From the NCBI GenBank assembly GCA_030824515.1, contig JAVBXN010000017.1, positions 62,001 through 126,000 on the forward strand: a stretch of DNA of 64,000 nt, given 5' to 3'. Position 1 is the stretch's first letter. Each line of letters starts with the position of its first letter. The notes beneath the pieces are model-generated. The model was not told where the DNA came from. It was given only the letters and a program-made list of their open reading frames with translations, and ran no database searches. Shown one piece after another: positions 17,164-26,136 of the stretch. The stretch comes from Pelobacter sp. GTDB lineage: Bacteria; Desulfobacterota; Desulfuromonadia; Geobacterales; Pseudopelobacteraceae. The translations under genes were made by a program, and so were the position numbers.

Positions 17164-18219
17164 ATGTTATCCTGTTGCAAAAATAGCGCGGGAGCGTACC
17201 TGATAGTGAACAATGATATAATTCTGCTTGGACACGGCAGCGGCGGCAGACTTTCCCATCAACTGCTTGATGAACTGGTTATACCGATCGTGAGCGGAAT
17301 GGATGTTGCCGGACAGAACGACGCCGCGCTTCTCGAACCCATCCCCGGCCGACTGGCCTATACCACCGATTCATTCGTTGTAGATCCGATTTTTTTCCCG
17401 GGCGGAACCATCGGCAGTCTGGCGGTGCATGGCACTGTCAACGATCTGGCCATGATGGGAGCCAGGCCGCTCTGGCTGAGTGTCGGCCTGATCATCGAGG
17501 AAGGTTTCAGCCGGGCCGAGCTGAAGACGATTCTTGAAGACATGCGTCAGGCAGCCGATTCGGCCGGTGTGCGTATCGTCACCGGTGATACCAAGGTCGT
17601 TCCGCGCGGCAAGGCCGACAAGATCTTCATAAATACCTCCGGCATCGGCGCAGTGGAGCATCAGATAACGATCCACGGCGCCAACGCCAGGGTTGGAGAT
17701 GTGATTATAATCAGCGGTACGATTGGTGATCACGGCATTGCGGTAATGGCTGGACGTGAAGGACTTGAAGTCGGCACCGATATCGTCAGTGACTCGGCGG
17801 CACTTAACGGTCTGGCAGCTGAAATAATTGCCGCGGTGGGGGACTCCCTGCACGTGCTGCGCGATCCCACCCGTGGCGGCGTGGCTACCACCATCAAGGA
17901 GATTGCCCAGCAGTCCGCGGTGTCGATTACGCTGCGTGAAGAGGCCTTGCCGGTTAATCCGGCCGTACGTGGAGTCTGCTCGATTCTGGGGCTGGATCCG
18001 CTTTTTGTCGCAAACGAAGGGAAACTGTTGGCGTTCGTGGCGCCGGATGCCGCTGATTTGGCCTTGGCGGCCATCAGGCGTCATCCACTTGGCTCCAACG
18101 CCGCCGTGATCGGCACGGTTGAAGAATCACCTGCGGGGCGGGTCCGGATGGAAACCGTGGTCGGCGGGATGCGGGCGGTGGAGATGCTGTCCGGGGAACA
18201 GCTGCCGCGCATCTGTTAA
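17164..18219 (+). CDS. hypE: Hydrogenase maturation protein HypE
   Basis: 351 residues. The HypE hallmarks are present: LLGHGSGGRLSHQLL near the N-terminus, NDLAMMGARPLWLS, TGDTKVVPRG, DPTRGGVATT, and the C-terminal PRIC whose final Cys is carbamoylated and dehydrated to thiocyanate. It donates cyanide ligands for the NiFe-hydrogenase active site. AAAGGAG precedes the ATG. hypA, B, C, D and F are not adjacent in this window, so it is separated from the usual cluster here. Confidence 0.95.
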   Translation: MLSCCKNSAGAYLIVNNDIILLGHGSGGRLSHQLLDELVIPIVSGMDVAGQNDAALLEPIPGRLAYTTDSFVVDPIFFPGGTIGSLAVHGTVNDLAMMGARPLWLSVGLIIEEGFSRAELKTILEDMRQAADSAGVRIVTGDTKVVPRGKADKIFINTSGIGAVEHQITIHGANARVGDVIIISGTIGDHGIAVMAGREGLEVGTDIVSDSAALNGLAAEIIAAVGDSLHVLRDPTRGGVATTIKEIAQQSAVSITLREEALPVNPAVRGVCSILGLDPLFVANEGKLLAFVAPDAADLALAAIRRHPLGSNAAVIGTVEESPAGRVRMETVVGGMRAVEMLSGEQLPRIC

Positions 18220-18257
18220 ACTCCGGATAGCGGTATACTTATCAGGGGATTTTGGTC

Positions 18258-18746
18258 ATGGCAAAGGAAAAGACTCCCGTAACCGCGGCTGTGCGGATGT
18301 TGCGAGCCGAAAAGGTTGATTTTACGGACCATCTATACGCGTACCAGGAAAAGGGCGGTACTTCGAACTCTTCCCGTGAACTTGGAGTCGATGAGCACGC
18401 CGTCATCAAGACCCTGGTGATGGAGGATGAAAACCGGCAGCCGCTGATAGTTCTGATGCATGGCGACCGGCAGGTGTCAACCCGTGAGCTGGCCAGAATT
18501 ATCGCCGCAAAGCATGTTTCACCATGTTCTCCTGATATTGCCCAGAAACACACCGGTTACATGGTGGGTGGAACCTCGCCCTTCGGGACCCGCCGCCAGA
18601 TGCCGGTGTATATGGAAAAAACCATTGCCGGTCTGCCGAAGATTTACATCAACGGCGGCAAGCGCGGGTATCTGGTCGGTATTGAACCGGGAGAACTGAT
18701 CAGGGTCTTGAAACCGTCCTTAGTCGCGGTCGGTACCGAATCGTAG
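18258..18746 (+). CDS. ybaK: YbaK/EbsC-family aminoacyl-tRNA deacylase
   Basis: 162 residues from ATG 18258 (AGGGGA 8 nt upstream). The sequence follows YbaK/EbsC: KTLVMED, VLMHGDRQVS, KHVSPCSPDIAQKHTGYMVGGTSPFGTR and INGGKRGYLVGI. YbaK removes Cys mischarged onto tRNA-Pro. It lies 38 bp after hypE and may share its transcript. Confidence 0.92.
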   Translation: MAKEKTPVTAAVRMLRAEKVDFTDHLYAYQEKGGTSNSSRELGVDEHAVIKTLVMEDENRQPLIVLMHGDRQVSTRELARIIAAKHVSPCSPDIAQKHTGYMVGGTSPFGTRRQMPVYMEKTIAGLPKIYINGGKRGYLVGIEPGELIRVLKPSLVAVGTES

Positions 18747-18834
18747 GGTAAAAGTCGTTTTCTGCGTTTTTCCGGCAGGAAATTAGTTTGTCGGCACACT
18801 AATCCTGTTTATCAGGGTCTGGAAAGGAATCGGG

Positions 18835-19284
18835 ATGATCAGAAAAGCCAAAATAGGTGATGTAAAAGATATTCAAAAGCTGTTGATGACCTTTGCCAAT
18901 CGGGGAGACATGCTCTCCCGTTCGCTGTCCGAAATCTACGAGTCGTTGCGCGACTTTTATGTATTTGAGGAAGAGGGCAAACTGCTGGGAGCCGCTGCGC
19001 TGCACATCGTCTGGGATGATCTGGCGGAGGTGCGGTCGGTGGCCGTTACAGAGGATGCCGGCCGTAAAGGGATCGGCAGCCAGCTGGTGCAGGCCTGCAT
19101 TGCTGAAGCCAGGCAGATCGGCTTGAACCGGGTCTTCTGCCTGACATACAAACCGGACTTTTTCGGCAAACATGGATTTCGTCTGGTGGATAAGGCCGAG
19201 CTGCCGCATAAGGTTTGGGGTGATTGCATCAAGTGTGCAAAATTCCCCGACTGCGACGAGAACGCGATGATACTTGACCTGTGA
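18835..19284 (+). CDS. argA: Short GNAT-type N-acetylglutamate synthase
   Basis: 149 residues, a single GNAT domain. The acetyl-CoA loop is RKGIGSQLV and the C-terminal signature is LPHKVWGDCIKCAKFPDCDENAM. This matches the short ArgA-like acetyltransferases found in bacteria that lack the kinase-fused form. It would acetylate glutamate as the first step of arginine synthesis. The specificity call is from the signature, not from tests. It is 88 bp downstream of ybaK. Confidence 0.8.
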   Translation: MIRKAKIGDVKDIQKLLMTFANRGDMLSRSLSEIYESLRDFYVFEEEGKLLGAAALHIVWDDLAEVRSVAVTEDAGRKGIGSQLVQACIAEARQIGLNRVFCLTYKPDFFGKHGFRLVDKAELPHKVWGDCIKCAKFPDCDENAMILDL

Positions 19285-19322
19285 GTTGACATGGGGCGTA
19301 TGCGGTCTTTGAAAACATGCGA

Positions 19323-20243
19323 TCAAGCCTGATGATCCTGCCCCACTGAAACCATATTTCTACCTCTTCTTTTGCTTTCGTACATCAGCTTGTCGGCCCG
19401 TGCCATCAGTGTGTCGGTTGTGTCACCAACCCGGGCCAGCGTGGCCCCGATGGAAACGGTGGCGCTCAAGGTTTCCCCATTATCCATAGTCAGGGTTGAT
19501 TTTTCCACCAGCTTGAGAAAGCGGTCGGAGAGCTTGAGCAGATCGCTCTGTTTCACGTTGATCAGAAGGATCACGAACTCTTCGCCTCCCCAGCGCCCGA
19601 TTATGTCAAAAGAACGCAGGCTGTTTGCGAGGGTGGCGCTGACCATTCTCAAAATACGGTCTCCCACTGCGTGACCATGTGTATCGTTGATCACTTTGAA
19701 ATGATCTATATCGATAAATACAACGGCAAAGGGGAAACCGTAACGCTTAAGCTCTTCAAGTCGCGCAGTTATGTTGATTTCCACGAAGCGCCGATTGGCG
19801 ATGCCGGTCAGCGGATCGTGCATTGCCATTTCCTGCAGTTCTTCAAGCCGTTGACGCATCACGTAACGGGGGGAGTTGCCGCTGTATATTTCAACCGCTA
19901 TTACAAAATGCTGCCCGACCTCCCGTACCGGGGCAATTCTGATGGATATGGGCAGCAGATGCCCTTCCTTGTGGCAGATATAGGCTTCAACCTCGGTCAG
20001 GGTGGCCGAGTCAAGCACTTTGCGGATAGGGCAGGCGTCAAATGCGCATAGTTGATTGCCATGTTTGTCGAGCGGTTTGAAAATATCGCAATAGCTTCTG
20101 TCCAGTACATCGGACGCGCTGTAACCGGTCAGTTTTGCTGCGCCTTTGTTCCAGTAGGTTATTATCCCGTCCTTATTAACAAAGAAAATACCGTCATATA
20201 AGTTGTCAAGTACCTCGCGGTAAAAATCTACTGTTTCAAGCAT
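19323..20243 (-). CDS. PAS-GGDEF diguanylate cyclase
   Basis: 306 residues. An N-terminal PAS domain (about 8-120: VLDNLYDGIFFVNKDG..., ending with a PAC segment) is followed by a GGDEF domain with the active motif GGEEF (219-223). An inhibitory site RSFD (210-213) lies exactly five residues before it, so product feedback should be intact. It should make c-di-GMP from GTP in response to a signal sensed by PAS. There are no membrane segments, so it is cytoplasmic. It is monocistronic. Confidence 0.94.
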   Translation of the reverse strand: MLETVDFYREVLDNLYDGIFFVNKDGIITYWNKGAAKLTGYSASDVLDRSYCDIFKPLDKHGNQLCAFDACPIRKVLDSATLTEVEAYICHKEGHLLPISIRIAPVREVGQHFVIAVEIYSGNSPRYVMRQRLEELQEMAMHDPLTGIANRRFVEINITARLEELKRYGFPFAVVFIDIDHFKVINDTHGHAVGDRILRMVSATLANSLRSFDIIGRWGGEEFVILLINVKQSDLLKLSDRFLKLVEKSTLTMDNGETLSATVSIGATLARVGDTTDTLMARADKLMYESKRRGRNMVSVGQDHQA

Positions 20244-20348
20244 GTCCGGCTCCCTCTGGCTATAGGCTGATGCACATTAACACTTCGATAATACTAATAC
20301 AATATGGAAACAACACTAAAAAATGCGGTTTTACATGCATGTTCTAAA

Positions 20349-21149
20349 TCAACCTGTCTGGTTCATTGAACCGCAACGGTAGCCCTCCAGGTCCAGGGCT
20401 ATCCGTTTAAATCCTGCTGAGTGAAAAAATTCGCAAACTTCCGCACGAATATCCATTTCCATAAAGCGCTTCATGTCAGCATGCTCCAGTTCGATTCGCG
20501 CGGTCTCGTCATGCACACGCACCCGAAGCTGGCCGAATCCCAGGTTCCGCAAGAAATCCTCACAATTTTCTACCATTATTAACTGATCCTCCGTTATCCG
20601 GACTCCGTGCGAAAAACGGGTCAGAAGACAGGCCATGGCCGGTTTGTTCCAGGTCTGCAATCCAAGTCGTCGGCTCAAATCCCTGATATCGGCTTTTGTC
20701 AGCCCCGCTTCCAGCAGCGGGCTGCGCACTCCCAATTCCTGCAGCGCACGTCGTCCGGGACGATAATCATCGAGATCGTCGCTGTTGCTGCCGTCCGCCA
20801 TCCAGGAGAAGCCGTTCTCCCCGGCAATCGACCGGCAAATACTGAAGATGGTCTGCTTGCAGATATAGCAACGGTCTGGAGGGTTGTTCTCAATGGCGCC
20901 CATGTCCAGTTGTCGCGCATCAAATACTATCTGTCTGGCGCCGATTTCTTCGGCCAGACGGCTGGCTTCCGACAATTCCGAGCGGCTGTGAAAGGGGGCC
21001 CGGATTGTAATGGCAATTGCCCGATCCTGTAATTCATCGACGGCCGCCTTAAGCAGCAAGGTCGAGTCCACGCCACCGGAGAAAGCCACCATGACAGAAC
21101 CCATTTCACGCAGAATTTGCTTCAGCTTATCGTATTTGTGATCCGGCAT
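20349..21149 (-). CDS. larE: ATP-dependent sacrificial sulfur transferase LarE
   Basis: 266 residues from ATG 21149 (GAAGGA upstream). The PP-loop SGGVDS (24-29) binds ATP, and Cys174 in AMACLLTRF aligns with the sacrificial cysteine of LarE. LarE inserts sulfur into the pyridinium dicarboxylate precursor of the nickel-pincer cofactor of lactate racemase and related enzymes. An extra CYIC motif (94-97) hints at a possible cluster-type variant. larB, larC and larA are not adjacent. It lies downstream of an Rrf2-type regulator, separated by a terminator. Confidence 0.9.
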   Translation of the reverse strand: MPDHKYDKLKQILREMGSVMVAFSGGVDSTLLLKAAVDELQDRAIAITIRAPFHSRSELSEASRLAEEIGARQIVFDARQLDMGAIENNPPDRCYICKQTIFSICRSIAGENGFSWMADGSNSDDLDDYRPGRRALQELGVRSPLLEAGLTKADIRDLSRRLGLQTWNKPAMACLLTRFSHGVRITEDQLIMVENCEDFLRNLGFGQLRVRVHDETARIELEHADMKRFMEMDIRAEVCEFFHSAGFKRIALDLEGYRCGSMNQTG

Positions 21150-21253
21150 TTTGTATTCCTTCGCTTCATAACCCTGATACACAGGATAAGTGCGTTAAAG
21201 AAGTTATTTTCTGCCAGAAAAATAGCAGAAAATAACGTCTAACTTACTAAACT

Positions 21254-21275
21254 AAAAACGCCCCGTCAGGGGCGT
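21254..21275 (-). terminator. Rho-independent terminator after Rrf2-type gene
   Basis: A 7-bp stem acgcccc / ggggcgt with loop gtca, followed on the minus strand by a run of five T. It ends transcription of the Rrf2 gene, 28 bp after its stop, and separates it from larE. Confidence 0.85.
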
Positions 21276-21303
21276 AATAGTGTTGCAAGCATGGCTCCGG
21301 TAG

Positions 21304-21780
21304 TTAAATGTAATACATGACGCGGTGGTCGGTCTCTTTCTTGATGCCCATGTCATGGGCGCGCTGGCAGAGGGTCTGCAGGGTCAGGCCGGAAAACAGT
21401 TGGTTGAGAAGAGTGTTTGCATCTTCCCAGACTGATTGAGTGATGCATTTGCCTTCGAAGGGGCATTCTGTCTTGCGTTTGCGCTTCTTCGTTGTCGCTC
21501 CGGCGCAGTCAACCAACAGTATGTCCTGCTCGGTGGCATTGAGGATATCAAGGACGGTAATCTGGTCGAGGCTTTTGGCTAGGCAGTAGCCACCTTTGGG
21601 GCCACGCTTGCTTTTGAGGATTCCTGCTCGTTTAAGGTTTTGAAAAATCTGCTCGAGATATCGTGGAGAAATCTGTTGCCGCCGTGAAATATCCTGGATT
21701 TGGGCCGGCATGCTACCGCTGTTGTACGCGATATCAAACATGGCTCGCAGGCCGTATCTGCTTTTGGTTGAGAGGCGCAT
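21304..21780 (-). CDS. Rrf2/IscR-family transcriptional regulator
   Basis: 158 residues. The N-terminal winged helix (MRLSTKSRYGLRAMFDIA, ISPRYLEQIFQNLKRAGILKSKRGPKGGY) is typical Rrf2. Cys92, Cys106 and Cys112 could ligate an iron-sulfur cluster; the C-x5-C spacing of the last two matches IscR. A basic insert KKRKRKTE separates the first two. Targets are unknown; no isc or suf genes are adjacent. Confidence 0.88.
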   Translation of the reverse strand: MRLSTKSRYGLRAMFDIAYNSGSMPAQIQDISRRQQISPRYLEQIFQNLKRAGILKSKRGPKGGYCLAKSLDQITVLDILNATEQDILLVDCAGATTKKRKRKTECPFEGKCITQSVWEDANTLLNQLFSGLTLQTLCQRAHDMGIKKETDHRVMYYI

Positions 21781-21907
21781 GAAATTCTCCCTGTCTGGAA
21801 TTTAAACAGAAAGATGATTACTGAATCACACCGTGGCTGTCAAGAAAATTTGCACAAAATCGGCATATTCTACGGATAATATGTGGAGAAAAAGTATGAA
21901 AACATTT

Positions 21908-22630
21908 TTATCCGGCAGTGCGGGCCACGGTAGCGACCATTACCGACAAGGCGCCGACATTTTTCAGCTCCTTGGCACATTCATTGACGGTGCTGCCGGT
22001 GGTCATTACATCATCCAGCAGCAACACCCGCCTGTTCAGAATAGTGTCAGGGCAGGCGACAGCAAAGGCGCCCCTGACATTTCTCCTCCGCTCTTCTCCG
22101 GAAAGTTCGATCTGCGGTTCTGTCTCGCGGATTCTGGCAAGTGTTCCGGTCTGCATCGGGATTGACAGATGCGTGGAAAAGACTTCGCCCAGCAGTACCG
22201 CCTGATTGAAACCACGACTCTGCAAGCGCTTGCGGTGCAAAGGCACCGGGATTATCACATCCGGCCGGCGCCTGTTTATGAAAGAGGAGAGTCCCTCCAG
22301 TGCCAGCAGAGCCAGAGGGCGGCGCAGATGCGTCTTGTATCGGTACTTGAATGCATGAATCAGCTCCCGGGCAGATCCCTGATGAAGAAGATGGGCGCGG
22401 GCGGAATCAAAGTGGGGTGGATTGGCCAGGCACTGGCCACAGATGTGATCGTCTCCGGCGCCTGCAAACGGAATCCCGCAGACAGTACACAGCGGCGACA
22501 GGGCAAGCGGCATCCTGGCGCGGCAGTCGGTGCAGATATGGATGCTGCCAGCATCGGCAATGAATGAACGACAGATATGGCAGAGAGGGGGGAAGAGGAA
22601 GTCGAGCAACGAGGGAATCAGTCGTTTCAT
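21908..22630 (-). CDS. comF: ComF-family phosphoribosyltransferase-like protein
   Basis: 240 residues from ATG 22630; an in-frame TTG at 22636 is also possible. Four N-terminal Cys pairs (CHIC, CTDC, CTVC, CGQC) form the zinc finger region, followed by a type I PRTase fold with the PRPP-binding motif LLLDDVMTTGST. ComF proteins are linked to DNA uptake in naturally competent bacteria, though many carriers are not competent. It lies downstream of a strong inverted repeat. Confidence 0.9.
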   Translation of the reverse strand: MKRLIPSLLDFLFPPLCHICRSFIADAGSIHICTDCRARMPLALSPLCTVCGIPFAGAGDDHICGQCLANPPHFDSARAHLLHQGSARELIHAFKYRYKTHLRRPLALLALEGLSSFINRRRPDVIIPVPLHRKRLQSRGFNQAVLLGEVFSTHLSIPMQTGTLARIRETEPQIELSGEERRRNVRGAFAVACPDTILNRRVLLLDDVMTTGSTVNECAKELKNVGALSVMVATVARTAG

Positions 22631-22646
22631 ATTCAACCCAGTTACA

Positions 22647-22691
22647 ATGGAAAATCCTGTCTGCGTCCGGAAGCATGACAGGATTTTCCAT
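22647..22691. repeat. Perfect 15-bp inverted repeat upstream of comF
   Basis: Arms atggaaaatcctgtc (22647-22661) and gacaggattttccat (22677-22691) are separated by 15 nt. No T tract follows on either strand, so it is not a simple terminator. It lies between the LUD gene's stop and the comF start on the minus strand. Confidence 0.85.
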
Positions 22692-22738
22692 TCCTTACAA
22701 TTGCGATATGTCGGATCAACGGGGTGAAATCAGGATTT

Positions 22739-23392
22739 TTAGAATCCGAGTTCAGCATTGACCACCAGCACGTGAAAATCGGTCAGGCGCGGTTTGCGGT
22801 CGATGATCGACGTTGCCCGGCAGATGCGATCCGGCGAGTTGCAATCGCTGCAGAAGCCGGTCCTGGCGCAGGGGGTGTTGTAGTTGAGGCGCCTGGCGTT
22901 GGGCGGGGTGGCGTGGTTCTTGATCCGCATGATTGCATCCGGGATCCCGCCATCCACCAGTTTGTTGCGGCCGGCCACAACAATTACCTTGCGCGGCCCG
23001 AAGATCATCGAAGCCACACGGTTGCCGACCCCGTCTATATTGACCAGTTCGCCGGAGAGGGTCAGCGCGTTGCAGCCGGAGAGAAACAGGTCGCAGGTCA
23101 GCTGACTGCGCATCACCTCCAGTTTTTCATCACGCGACAGTGACGGATGGGCATGATTGAGAATCTGTTTGCCCAGGTCTTGCAAGCGGGCCTCGATCCC
23201 CATGCCGACTATCGACATCGAACCGCCGAAGCCGACCGTGACGGCACCGGCCGCTTCGGAAATGATGTAGTCGGCCGCATCCTGCGGCGTCGCGCAGTAG
23301 CGCGTCGTGAAGCCGTTGCTGCCGAGCGACTCGACCGCCTTCAGGCATTTCTGCTCATGTGTCCAGTACGAAAGTTCTTCCGTGGTTCCCAT
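22739..23392 (-). CDS. LUD-domain (LutC/YkgG-like) protein
   Basis: 217 residues. The sequence (CLKAVESLGSNGFTTRYCATPQDAADYI..., VGFGGSMSIVGMG, VVAGRNKLV) fits the LUD (DUF162) family, which includes the LutC component of lactate oxidation. A Cys cluster near the C-terminus (CARTGFCSDCNSPDRIC) could bind metal. Short stand-alone forms are common in anaerobes and their exact role is uncertain. Its stop is about 100 bp before comF; the cyclophilin gene lies 6 bp upstream, so these two are likely co-transcribed. Confidence 0.82.
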   Translation of the reverse strand: MGTTEELSYWTHEQKCLKAVESLGSNGFTTRYCATPQDAADYIISEAAGAVTVGFGGSMSIVGMGIEARLQDLGKQILNHAHPSLSRDEKLEVMRSQLTCDLFLSGCNALTLSGELVNIDGVGNRVASMIFGPRKVIVVAGRNKLVDGGIPDAIMRIKNHATPPNARRLNYNTPCARTGFCSDCNSPDRICRATSIIDRKPRLTDFHVLVVNAELGF

Positions 23393-23398
23393 ATCGGC

Positions 23399-23971
23399 CT
23401 ACTTTACAGTCTTGACCGATTTGATCAGAATCGGCGTTTCCGGCATGTTCTGGAAGACCATGTTGACATTCTGGGTCTTGGCCGAGACGATCCTGTCAAC
23501 CACGTCCATCCCCTCCACAACCTTGCCGAAAACCGCGTAACCGGCGCCATCCGGGCTGGGGCGATTGAGCATGTCATTATTCACGACATTGATGAAAAAC
23601 TGGGCGGTGGCGCTGTCCGGGGCCGAGGTTCTGGCCATCGCGATCGTGCCGCGATCGTTTTTAAGTCCATTGGCGGCCTCGTTCTTGATGGCCGCCCTGG
23701 TGGGTTTCTGCTTGCGATCGGCGGTGAATCCGCCCCCCTGGGCCATGAAGCCGGGGATGACGCGGTGGAAGATGGTTTCGTTGTAAAAACCGGCGGCGGC
23801 ATATTCGAGGAAGTTCTTGACGCTGATCGGCGCGGCCTTCTCGAAAAGCTCTATTTTGACGTTACCCAGGCTGGTCTCCATCACCACGACCGGATTCTTT
23901 TTAACTTCAGCGCATGCAAAACCAGCCAGCATGCAAACAACAGCGATAGCGCCCAACATTTTTTTCAGCAT
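23399..23971 (-). CDS. Periplasmic cyclophilin-type peptidyl-prolyl isomerase
   Basis: 190 residues with a signal peptide (MLKKMLGAIAVVCMLAGFACA). The cyclophilin core is clear: METSLGNVKIELFEKAAP, FHRVIPGFMAQGGGF and AMARTSAPDSATAQFFINV. It should speed proline isomerisation during folding in the periplasm, like PpiA. The Cys near the signal cleavage site could instead make it a lipoprotein. It is co-directional with the LUD gene, 6 bp apart. Confidence 0.93.
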   Translation of the reverse strand: MLKKMLGAIAVVCMLAGFACAEVKKNPVVVMETSLGNVKIELFEKAAPISVKNFLEYAAAGFYNETIFHRVIPGFMAQGGGFTADRKQKPTRAAIKNEAANGLKNDRGTIAMARTSAPDSATAQFFINVVNNDMLNRPSPDGAGYAVFGKVVEGMDVVDRIVSAKTQNVNMVFQNMPETPILIKSVKTVK

Positions 23972-24065
23972 GACTACCTCCAGATCTGATTAATGTGCAT
24001 GACTATACGGGAAGATGTCCCTGAAATCAATACCGTGAGCCCGGTCATGCTCCTGATGGGTCCGG

Positions 24066-25409
24066 TCAGGGAAAATCTATGGAAAAGGTTGTGCCCCCTT
24101 CGGCGCTGCTGCGCACGGCAATTTTTGCATTATGGGCTGCCACCAGCTCCTTGACGATGGCCAGTCCCAGCCCGAGACCGTCGCCGCGCCCCTTGTGGAA
24201 ACGTTCGAAGATGTATGGCAATTCCTGCGGATCAATGCCGCAGCCGTTATCCGCAACTTCCAGGCAGACGCCGCGTTCCCGCGTAAAGGCGTTGATCGAA
24301 ACCCGTCCGCCGATATCAATCGCCTTGAGTGCATTGGTGATCAGGTTGATTACGATTTGGCTCAGTCGGTCCGGATCGGCTTTCAGCAGCAGGTTATCAG
24401 GACAGTCCAGCAGGATCACGGCGTTTTTGTCTGAAAACATCCGTTCGAACCGTCCGGTAATCGCGGACAGGAATGATTTGAGACCGATCTGTTCGTAGCG
24501 CAGGTTCAACGTGCTTGATTCGGCCCTGGTCAATTCGTCAAGGCCGTTCAGGATCGCCGTCAGTCGTGCCGCTTCGTCGTGCATCGACTGCAGCTCTTCG
24601 CGACTTATGGGTAACACGCCGTCGATCATGCCTTCCAGCTCACCGGAGATGATTGCCAGCGGCGTGCGCAGTTCATGCGCCGCTCCGGAGATCAACCGCC
24701 GTCGCAGCTTCTCCTGTGCTTCCAGGGACTCGGCCATGCTATTGAAACTCTCGGCCAGTCTCCCGATTTCGTCACTTCCCGGAACGGCGACACGCCGGCC
24801 AAGATTGCCATCGGCTATGTCGCCGGCGGCGTCCGCCAGTTCGAGTACCGGTTTTGCCAGCCTCTGGGAGGCCATCAGGCTGATGGCTATGGCAGCCAGT
24901 CCCAGCAGTGCCAGGGACGCTGCCAGAAAGCGGTTGGATGACCTGATGAAATAATCTTCCTTCAAGGGATTCAGCAAGCGTACATCCAAGCGCCCGATTT
25001 CGCCCCCTTTCAGAAACAGCGGGTAGGGGACATAATCTCCGCTCACCGAATCAGGGTAATAATCGCTTACTTCAAGAACCCGTTTGCGCATCAGCGGAGT
25101 AAGCAGGTCAATCGCATGGCTGGTGTCAAGCAACATGGTTCCGTTGTTGTCGAAAATGCGGGCCTCGACTCCCATCTGCAGTCCCCAGGCCAGATCGATT
25201 GCCATTGCGTCCTTTTTCCAGGAACTGTTGGCATCGTAGTTTCCTTCCAGTTGGGCAATCACCCGCTGGATCCGGTCCTGGGATTCGCCGTCCATATAGC
25301 GTTTGAAATCGCTGATGATGAAGCCGCGCAAAAGTACCGCGGCCGACAGCGCAACCGCCACCACCGCCAGGAACAGGATCAGGAACTTGCAGCGCAGATT
25401 ACAGCGCAT
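24066..25409 (-). CDS. Sensor histidine kinase
   Basis: 447 residues. The start at ATG 25409 overlaps the regulator's stop by 11 bp, the usual two-component arrangement; an upstream start at 25436 is possible. Membrane helices at about 10-32 and 160-180 flank a periplasmic sensor region, followed by HAMP (about 180-235), HisKA with AAHELRTP (His245), and an HATPase_c domain with N, G1 (DNGCGIDP) and G2 (GLGLGLAIV) boxes. It should autophosphorylate and pass phosphate to the adjacent OmpR-type regulator. Downstream exported Spy-like proteins suggest it senses envelope or metal stress, by analogy to Cpx/Zra. Confidence 0.94.
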   Translation of the reverse strand: MRCNLRCKFLILFLAVVAVALSAAVLLRGFIISDFKRYMDGESQDRIQRVIAQLEGNYDANSSWKKDAMAIDLAWGLQMGVEARIFDNNGTMLLDTSHAIDLLTPLMRKRVLEVSDYYPDSVSGDYVPYPLFLKGGEIGRLDVRLLNPLKEDYFIRSSNRFLAASLALLGLAAIAISLMASQRLAKPVLELADAAGDIADGNLGRRVAVPGSDEIGRLAESFNSMAESLEAQEKLRRRLISGAAHELRTPLAIISGELEGMIDGVLPISREELQSMHDEAARLTAILNGLDELTRAESSTLNLRYEQIGLKSFLSAITGRFERMFSDKNAVILLDCPDNLLLKADPDRLSQIVINLITNALKAIDIGGRVSINAFTRERGVCLEVADNGCGIDPQELPYIFERFHKGRGDGLGLGLAIVKELVAAHNAKIAVRSSAEGGTTFSIDFP

Positions 25410-26100
25410 CACGCTCCCCGCAGAAAAGGTAGCCAACCCCGTAAACTGTTTTCAGGTATTCCGGTCGGCGGGGCTCATCTTCGATCTTCTGGCGCAGGTT
25501 CTTGATGTGGGCGTCGATGCTCCGCTCGTATCCTTCAAAATGATAGCCGAGCGCTTTGGAAACCAGTTCGTCGCGGGTAAATGTGCGATGGGGAGCGGAT
25601 GCAAGGGTGAAGAGCAGTTTGAATTCGGTGGGTGTGATGGTCAGCGCCTGGCCGGATTTGCTGATTTCGTGTCGCCTGCTGTCCAGAACCAGCGCGCCGT
25701 TGTTGAAAGAGAGTGGCTGCGATGAAGTTGCCGTGCCGTCATAGCGTTTTAGAACCGCTTTCAGGCGATAGACCAGCTCGCGCGGACTGGCCGGTTTGAC
25801 CACGTAATCATCGGCTCCTAGCGCAAATCCGGCGATGCGTTCCTCTTCGGCCGATTTTGCCGTCAGCATGATCACCGGTATATCACCCAACGCCTTGATG
25901 TCCTGGCAGAGTTCCTCGCCAGCGCCATCCGGGAGTCCCAGGTCCAGGATCACCGCCAGTGGCGCTTCCTCATCCAGCTTGCAGAGCGTTTCGGCCACCG
26001 ACGATGCGTGCGTGACCCGGAAGTCGGCTCCTTCCAGGTAGGCCCGTACTATTCTGGCGAGTTTCTGGTCATCTTCAACAATCAGGACTGGTGGCAGCAC
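25399..26100 (-). CDS. OmpR-family response regulator
   Basis: 233 residues starting at GTG 26100 (GAGGG upstream). The receiver domain has acidic residues 10-11, phospho-acceptor Asp53 (ILDLGLPDG) and Lys102. A winged-helix DNA-binding domain follows (LSFNNGALVLDSRRHEI..., ending YGVGYLF). It is translationally coupled to the histidine kinase and preceded by two small exported-protein genes in the same direction, which may be its targets. Confidence 0.95.
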   Translation of the reverse strand: MLPPVLIVEDDQKLARIVRAYLEGADFRVTHASSVAETLCKLDEEAPLAVILDLGLPDGAGEELCQDIKALGDIPVIMLTAKSAEEERIAGFALGADDYVVKPASPRELVYRLKAVLKRYDGTATSSQPLSFNNGALVLDSRRHEISKSGQALTITPTEFKLLFTLASAPHRTFTRDELVSKALGYHFEGYERSIDAHIKNLRQKIEDEPRRPEYLKTVYGVGYLFCGERDAL

Positions 26101-26136
26101 TTGTAAAGCCCTCGGGAGGATCGGTCAGGCCGGTTG

